From positions 1 through 8,974 of the forward strand of contig QMQE01000106.1 in the NCBI GenBank assembly GCA_003650445.1: a stretch of 8,974 nucleotides of DNA. Direction: 5' to 3'. Position numbers and translations under genes: made by a program. The stretch comes from Acidobacteriota bacterium (GTDB lineage: Bacteria > Acidobacteriota > Holophagae > Thermotomaculales > Thermotomaculaceae). Positions 5,121 to 8,974 of this stretch are shown piece by piece. The notes beneath the pieces were generated by a model. It searched no databases and was not told the DNA's origin. It was given only the letters and a program-made list of their open reading frames with translations. Position 1 is the stretch's first letter, and each line of letters starts with the position of its first letter.

Positions 5121-7574
5121 CTATTTTACCACAAGGTTCAGCAGACGATCGGGAATGTATATTTTTTTCACCACAGTTTTTCCTGCCAATTCAGCCGCTA
5201 CCCGCTCACTGGCAGTTGCCAGTTCAAATGCAAGGTCTGAATCAATTCCCATTTCCGCTTCGATTTTATCTTTAATCTTGCCATTCACCTGTACAACCAA
5301 TGTAAAACTATCTGCCACAGCGAATTTGCGATTCAATTCAGGCCACAGGGACACGTCAAAATCATAAATCCGCCCGGTTTCAGAAGCCATATGAGGGGCA
5401 AAGGGCATCAGCATTCGGATTAAATCCCGGTAAGCCAGGCCCGCCACCGCAGCGCTCACCTGGCTCTCAAGGTCCGTGGCGGAAAGCAGGTTGTAAAGCT
5501 CCATCAGGGACGCGATGGCCGTGTTCAGGTGCAGGCGTTTTTCAATGTCATCTCCCACTTTCGCAATTGTCTGATGGAGTTTCTGAAACAGTGCCTTTGC
5601 TTCCCCCTTCAGCTTTTCGGGGTCAATGTTTTCTTTCTTCTGAATGATCTCAGAATTGTTTTCTCCGTAGTTCCAGACCCGGTTCAGAAAACGCAATGCC
5701 CCCTCCGCACCCTGGTCTTTCCATTCAATTTCCTTTTCCGGTGGAGAAGCAAACAGCATGAATACCCGCACTGCATCCGCACCAAATTTCTGAATCATGT
5801 CATCGGGGTCCACGACGTTACCCAGGGATTTGGACATCTTTCTGCCGTCTTTGATAACCATTCCCTGGGTTACCAGCTTTTTCACCGGTTCGTCAATCTT
5901 CAAAAGCCCGAAATCCCGGAGCAACTTGGTGAAAAACCGTGTGTAAATCAGGTGCATGGTGGCATGCTCCACACCACCGATGTAGAGGTCCACCGGTGTC
6001 CAGTATGCGGCATCTTCCACGTCAAAGGGGGCGGTGTCGAGATGGGGGTTCAGGTAGCGATAGTAGTACCAGGAAGAATCCATAAAGGTGTCCATGGTAT
6101 CGGTTTCCCGCCTGGCATCCCCGCCGCACCTGGGACAGGTGGTGTGGAGAAAAGATTCCGAGGTCAGGATAGGAGACCCGCCTTCCCCGGTGAATGCCAC
6201 GTCGTCCGGGAGTTTCACCGGCAGATCTTTTTCCGGCACCGGCACAATGCCGCATTTGTCACAATAAATGATGGGAATAGGTGTTCCCCAATAGCGCTGG
6301 CGGGAAATTCCCCAGTCTTTCAACTTGTAGGTAATGGCACCCCTGCCAAAGCCTCCGGCCTCTGCCACTTCATTCATTTCAATCTTTGCCACATCGGAGG
6401 TAATTCCGGAAAATACGCCGGAATCAACCAACACGCCGGTTGCCTCCACCGCTTCTGTCAGCTCTTCCTCGTATCGAAACCCCGGTTCCGGTACAATCAC
6501 CGGCAAAATGGGCAGATTGTATTTCTTCGCAAATTCAAAATCCCGCTGATCATGGGCCGGAACCGACATCACCGCCCCGGTTCCATATTCCATCAATACA
6601 AAATTTGCGAGATAAACCGGAATTCTCTTCTTTGTAAAGGGGTTCAAGGCATAAATGCCGGTGAACTGGCCCAGTTTCTCCGTAGAGGCCAGGCGTTCTT
6701 CCCTGCTCATTCGGTTCATTTTTGTAACAAAATCGTCAATCGCCTCCCGCTCCGGGGAGATTTCCCGGATTTCCTTTACCAGCGGATGGTTGGGTGCCAG
6801 ACAGACAAAGGTGGCACCGAAGATAGTGTCAATCCGTGTGGTGAACACTTCCAGGCTCTTATTAATGCCGTCCAGCTGGAATTCGACAAAACTGCCCTCG
6901 CTTCGGCCGATCCAGTGGCGCTGCATTGCTTTGACATTTTCGGGCCACTGGGGGAGATTGTCCAGTCCGTTCAACAACTCTTCCGCGTAATCGGTAATTC
7001 GGACGAACCATTGTTCCAGTTCCTTTAATTCCACTTCGGAATCACACCGCCAGCAGGTTCCCCCCTCTGCCTGTTCATTTGCCAGAACGGTCCGGCAGGA
7101 GGGACACCAGTTGACGGAGCGCCGGCTTCGGTACACCAGTCCTTTCTCCATCATCTTCAGGAAAATCCATTGGTTCCAGCGGTAGTATTCAGGATCACAG
7201 CTTGCAATTTCCCGGTCCCAGTCATAGGAAAAACCCAGGTTCTGGAGCTGAACCCTCATCATTTTCATGTGGTCATAGGTGTGTTCACGGGGGTGACGGC
7301 CGCTTTTAATCGCCGCGTTTTCCGCCGGCATTCCCATAGCATCCCAGCCCATGGGGTGCATCACATTGTATCCATTCATAGAAAGATAGCGGGAAACCAC
7401 ATCCCCGATGCTGTAGTTGCGAACATGGCCCATATGAATCCGGCCTGAAGGATAGGGAAGCATTTCCAGACAATAAAACTTCTTCTTTGAGGAATCCCGC
7501 TTAACCTTGTAGGGCTTTTCATCTGCCCAGCGTTTTTGCCACCTGGGTTCTATTTCTGAAAAATTGTATGCCAT
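5121..7574 (-). CDS. leuS: Leucyl-tRNA synthetase
   Basis: This class I aminoacyl-tRNA synthetase charges tRNA(Leu) with leucine in the cytoplasm. At 817 aa it is slightly shorter than E. coli LeuS (860). The HIGH motif is PYPSGRIHMGH, with HMGH at 47-50, and KMSKS is at 579-583. A zinc-binding insert has CPSC and CWRC pairs (about residues 150-175). The CP1 editing domain shows the threonine-rich TTRIDT (245-250) and AHDQRD, whose first Asp is residue 342 and corresponds to the editing aspartate of the family. A second Cys-pair region (CDKCG ... CPRCGG) lies about 425-485. The C-terminal end is the usual small VQVNGKIKDKIEAE domain. All catalytic and editing signatures are intact. The start has an excellent Shine-Dalgarno, and only 9 nt separate it from hemL. 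Confidence 0.98.
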   Translation of the reverse strand: MAYNFSEIEPRWQKRWADEKPYKVKRDSSKKKFYCLEMLPYPSGRIHMGHVRNYSIGDVVSRYLSMNGYNVMHPMGWDAMGMPAENAAIKSGRHPREHTYDHMKMMRVQLQNLGFSYDWDREIASCDPEYYRWNQWIFLKMMEKGLVYRSRRSVNWCPSCRTVLANEQAEGGTCWRCDSEVELKELEQWFVRITDYAEELLNGLDNLPQWPENVKAMQRHWIGRSEGSFVEFQLDGINKSLEVFTTRIDTIFGATFVCLAPNHPLVKEIREISPEREAIDDFVTKMNRMSREERLASTEKLGQFTGIYALNPFTKKRIPVYLANFVLMEYGTGAVMSVPAHDQRDFEFAKKYNLPILPVIVPEPGFRYEEELTEAVEATGVLVDSGVFSGITSDVAKIEMNEVAEAGGFGRGAITYKLKDWGISRQRYWGTPIPIIYCDKCGIVPVPEKDLPVKLPDDVAFTGEGGSPILTSESFLHTTCPRCGGDARRETDTMDTFMDSSWYYYRYLNPHLDTAPFDVEDAAYWTPVDLYIGGVEHATMHLIYTRFFTKLLRDFGLLKIDEPVKKLVTQGMVIKDGRKMSKSLGNVVDPDDMIQKFGADAVRVFMLFASPPEKEIEWKDQGAEGALRFLNRVWNYGENNSEIIQKKENIDPEKLKGEAKALFQKLHQTIAKVGDDIEKRLHLNTAIASLMELYNLLSATDLESQVSAAVAGLAYRDLIRMLMPFAPHMASETGRIYDFDVSLWPELNRKFAVADSFTLVVQVNGKIKDKIEAEMGIDSDLAFELATASERVAAELAGKTVVKKIYIPDRLLNLVVK

Positions 7575-7578
7575 GATG

Positions 7579-7585
7579 CCTCCTT
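7579..7585 (-). promoter_or_regulatory. Ribosome binding site of leuS, merged with the hemL stop
   Basis: On the minus strand the junction reads TAAGGAGGCATCATG. The hemL stop codon TAA forms the start of a full AAGGAGG Shine-Dalgarno, which lies 4 nt before the leuS ATG. This fixes the leuS start and implies that ribosomes ending hemL stop on the leuS initiation site. Confidence 0.85.
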
Positions 7586-8858
7586 ACTCCATGCCCAGGA
7601 AGGTATCCAGGGTATTCAGATAATGGTCAATGTCTTTCTTTGAATGTTTTAAAGACAGAAAATTCGCCTCATATTGGGATGGTGGCAGAAGTATGCCCGA
7701 TTCCAGCATGAACTGAAAAAAGCGCCGAAAACGTTCCATGTCGCAGGCCGCTACTTCCGGGAAATTGGACGGCGCAGTCCCTGTGAAAAAAACAGTGAAC
7801 ATGGCACCTTCAATGGAAAAGGATACATTATTGTGGCGGCTGCAGATATCGGCCAACCCATCGGCCAGATGGCCGGACACGATTCGAATCTCATCCAGAA
7901 CATGATCCCGTTCATAGATTTCAAGCGTCTTGAGGCCACACTCCATGGCAGCCGGGTTTCCGGAAAGAGTGCCAGCCTGATACACAGGCCCGATGGGTGC
8001 CAGCCAATCCATAACAGCCCCACTCCCTCCGATGGCTCCCACCGGCATTCCGCCACCAATTACTTTGCCGAAGGTCGCCAGATCCGGCGTTATGCCGTAA
8101 AGGCCGAAAGCCCCCTGTTCATGAATACGAAACCCCGTCATCACCTCATCGAAAATAAGCAGAGCTTCGTGGCGCTCCGTCAATTCCCGAAGGGCCTGCA
8201 AAAAACCGTCTTTGGGCCTGACAACACCCATATTGCCTGCCACAGGCTCCACAATTACTGCAGCCACATTCCCGCCCGCCAGCGCATCCCGAACCTCATC
8301 CGCATTATTGTATTCACAGATAATCGTTGATTTTGTCGTCCCGGGCGTAACACCCGGGCTGTCCGGAACCCCCAATGTCGCACCGCCGCTTCCCGCCTTC
8401 ACCAGCAGGGAATCGTGATGGCCATGGTAGCACCCGTTGAACTTGATAATTTTTTCCTTACCGGTATACCCTCGTGCCAGACGAATCGCCGTCATCGTTG
8501 CCTCAGTCCCCGAACTGACAAAACGAATCTTTTCCACGTACGGCATCATTTCATGAATTTTCTCAGCCAGGCGCGTTTCTATTGTTGTCGGCATACCAAA
8601 GCTCAAGCCCTTGTCCATCCGGCTCTTCACCGCTTCAAGAACCTCCTGGTTGGCATGGCCCAGAATGGCAGGTCCCCAGGTGCAGATAAAATCCAGATAG
8701 CGGTTCCCATCTACATCCAGCACAAATTGATCCTTTGCCGATGCAATGAATACCGGTTCCCCACCAACTGCCCGGAATGCCCGAACCGGACTGTTCACGC
8801 CACCGGGAATTGATTTCCTTGCTCCTTCAAATGCCTGTCTGCTCTTTGTATGTTCCAT
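7584..8858 (-). CDS. hemL: Glutamate-1-semialdehyde 2,1-aminomutase
   Basis: HemL is a PLP-dependent cytoplasmic enzyme that converts glutamate-1-semialdehyde to 5-aminolevulinate, the last step of the C5 route into heme, siroheme and corrinoid synthesis. From the ATG at 8858 the product is 424 aa (E. coli 426). The PLP lysine in TFGKVIGGGMPVGA falls at residue 265, the same number as in E. coli. Other family marks are PGGVNSPVRAF near the N-terminus, SSGTEATMTAIRLARG (PLP phosphate region), GCYHGHHDSLL, the cofactor aspartate in IFDEVMTGFR, and QAGTLSGNP. A longer frame beginning with GTG at 8867 is possible, but that GTG lies inside the Shine-Dalgarno of the ATG start. The gene is first in the visible minus-strand series and is followed 9 nt later by leuS. 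Use of the C5 route fits non-alphaproteobacterial bacteria. Confidence 0.97.
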   Translation of the reverse strand: MEHTKSRQAFEGARKSIPGGVNSPVRAFRAVGGEPVFIASAKDQFVLDVDGNRYLDFICTWGPAILGHANQEVLEAVKSRMDKGLSFGMPTTIETRLAEKIHEMMPYVEKIRFVSSGTEATMTAIRLARGYTGKEKIIKFNGCYHGHHDSLLVKAGSGGATLGVPDSPGVTPGTTKSTIICEYNNADEVRDALAGGNVAAVIVEPVAGNMGVVRPKDGFLQALRELTERHEALLIFDEVMTGFRIHEQGAFGLYGITPDLATFGKVIGGGMPVGAIGGSGAVMDWLAPIGPVYQAGTLSGNPAAMECGLKTLEIYERDHVLDEIRIVSGHLADGLADICSRHNNVSFSIEGAMFTVFFTGTAPSNFPEVAACDMERFRRFFQFMLESGILLPPSQYEANFLSLKHSKKDIDHYLNTLDTFLGME

Positions 8859-8864
8859 GTTTTT

Positions 8865-8871
8865 CACCTCA
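8865..8871 (-). promoter_or_regulatory. Ribosome binding site that decides the hemL start
   Basis: The minus strand reads TTTGAGGTGAAAAACATG. GAGGTGA matches the anti-Shine-Dalgarno end of 16S rRNA, with the GAGG core 8 nt before the ATG at 8858. The competing GTG start at 8867-8865 is part of this site, so it cannot use it. Confidence 0.8.
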
Positions 8872-8974
8872 AATTCGATTGCTTATTCCCGGCACCGATA
8901 TCATTCTCATTATTATCCCGGGCTCAAAACGGCATTATCCTACATTTCCCCCGGAAATTCCACCGGCCTGACGG
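8872..8974 (-). other. Upstream region of hemL; possible tail of another minus-strand gene
   Basis: These 103 bases hold no complete gene. One minus-strand frame entering from the edge reads VRPVEFPGEM and stops at a TAG (8942-8940), which could be the last residues of an upstream gene, but ten codons are too few to judge. A near-perfect inverted repeat, ATTTCC-CCC-GGAAAT, lies at 8944-8958. Several A/T-rich stretches (two copies of GATAAT on the minus strand) are present, but no well-spaced -35/-10 pair stands out, so the hemL promoter may lie beyond the window. Confidence 0.3.

Noticed and set aside
5529..7028. A 499-codon open frame on the + strand opposite leuS
   Set aside because: It lies wholly inside leuS, which has intact catalytic and editing motifs. 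The + frame reads as His/Cys/Phe-rich low-plausibility protein with no ribosome site, typical of an antisense shadow.
7882..7893. GATTCGAATC, resembling a tRNA T-loop
   Set aside because: It lies in the middle of the hemL coding sequence, with no acceptor stem or cloverleaf around it.
7674..8330. A 218-codon open frame on the + strand opposite hemL
   Set aside because: It is antisense to a complete HemL with all PLP residues, and its composition is atypical.
8883..8925. Possible -35/-10 pairs for hemL using TTGAGC or the two GATAAT boxes
   Set aside because: No hexamer pair has both acceptable spacing and consensus match, so I do not claim a promoter here.
8940..8972. Minus-strand tail VRPVEFPGEM ending in TAG as a real upstream gene
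   Set aside because: Ten codons at the edge of the window cannot be distinguished from chance; it is mentioned only as a possibility.

Overview
The window reads as ordinary chromosome of a Gram-negative bacterium with compact, mostly co-directional genes. LptE (outer-membrane LPS assembly), a Myxococcus-type MglB/MglA polarity pair and a bacterial SelB together point to a deltaproteobacterial-type lineage (Desulfobacterota, Myxococcota or a related phylum). That placement is inference from gene content and remembered family features. Base composition looks close to 50% GC by eye; it was not counted.

Layout. Bases 1-411 (+) hold the C-terminal end of a probable secreted beta-sandwich repeat protein, closed by a clear rho-independent terminator at 436-457. 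Everything else is on the minus strand, so transcription runs from high to low coordinates: hemL (8858-7584), leuS (7574-5121), lptE (5116-4640), holA (4658-3696), a 25-codon unannotated ORF with a CxxC motif (3696-3619), mglB (3600-3100), mglA (3097-2516), selB (2387-519). Junctions are tight: 9 nt, 4 nt, a 19-nt overlap, a 1-nt TAATG overlap, 18 nt and 2 nt. The only larger gap is 128 nt, between mglA and selB. selB and the + strand gene converge on the terminator region.

How the genes fit together. hemL supplies 5-aminolevulinate for tetrapyrrole synthesis. leuS-lptE-holA is the gene order also found in E. coli and many other Gram-negatives (leucyl-tRNA synthetase, LPS-transport lipoprotein, DNA polymerase III delta). 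mglBA encodes a Ras-like GTPase and its Roadblock partner, which set front-rear polarity for type IV pili or gliding in Myxococcus. A candidate promoter with a perfect TATAAT lies just upstream of mglB, inside the small ORF, so mglBA may be expressed separately from the housekeeping genes. selB shows that the organism probably makes selenoproteins, although selA, selC and selD are not here.

Two start codons were moved from the longest reading frame. hemL begins at the ATG at 8858, which has a strong Shine-Dalgarno and places the catalytic lysine at residue 265. selB begins at the ATG at 2387, not the GTG at 2444. No tRNA, rRNA, CRISPR array, insertion sequence or phage element was seen, and no wholly new system is evident. 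The most original observation is the small cysteine-containing ORF between holA and mglB.
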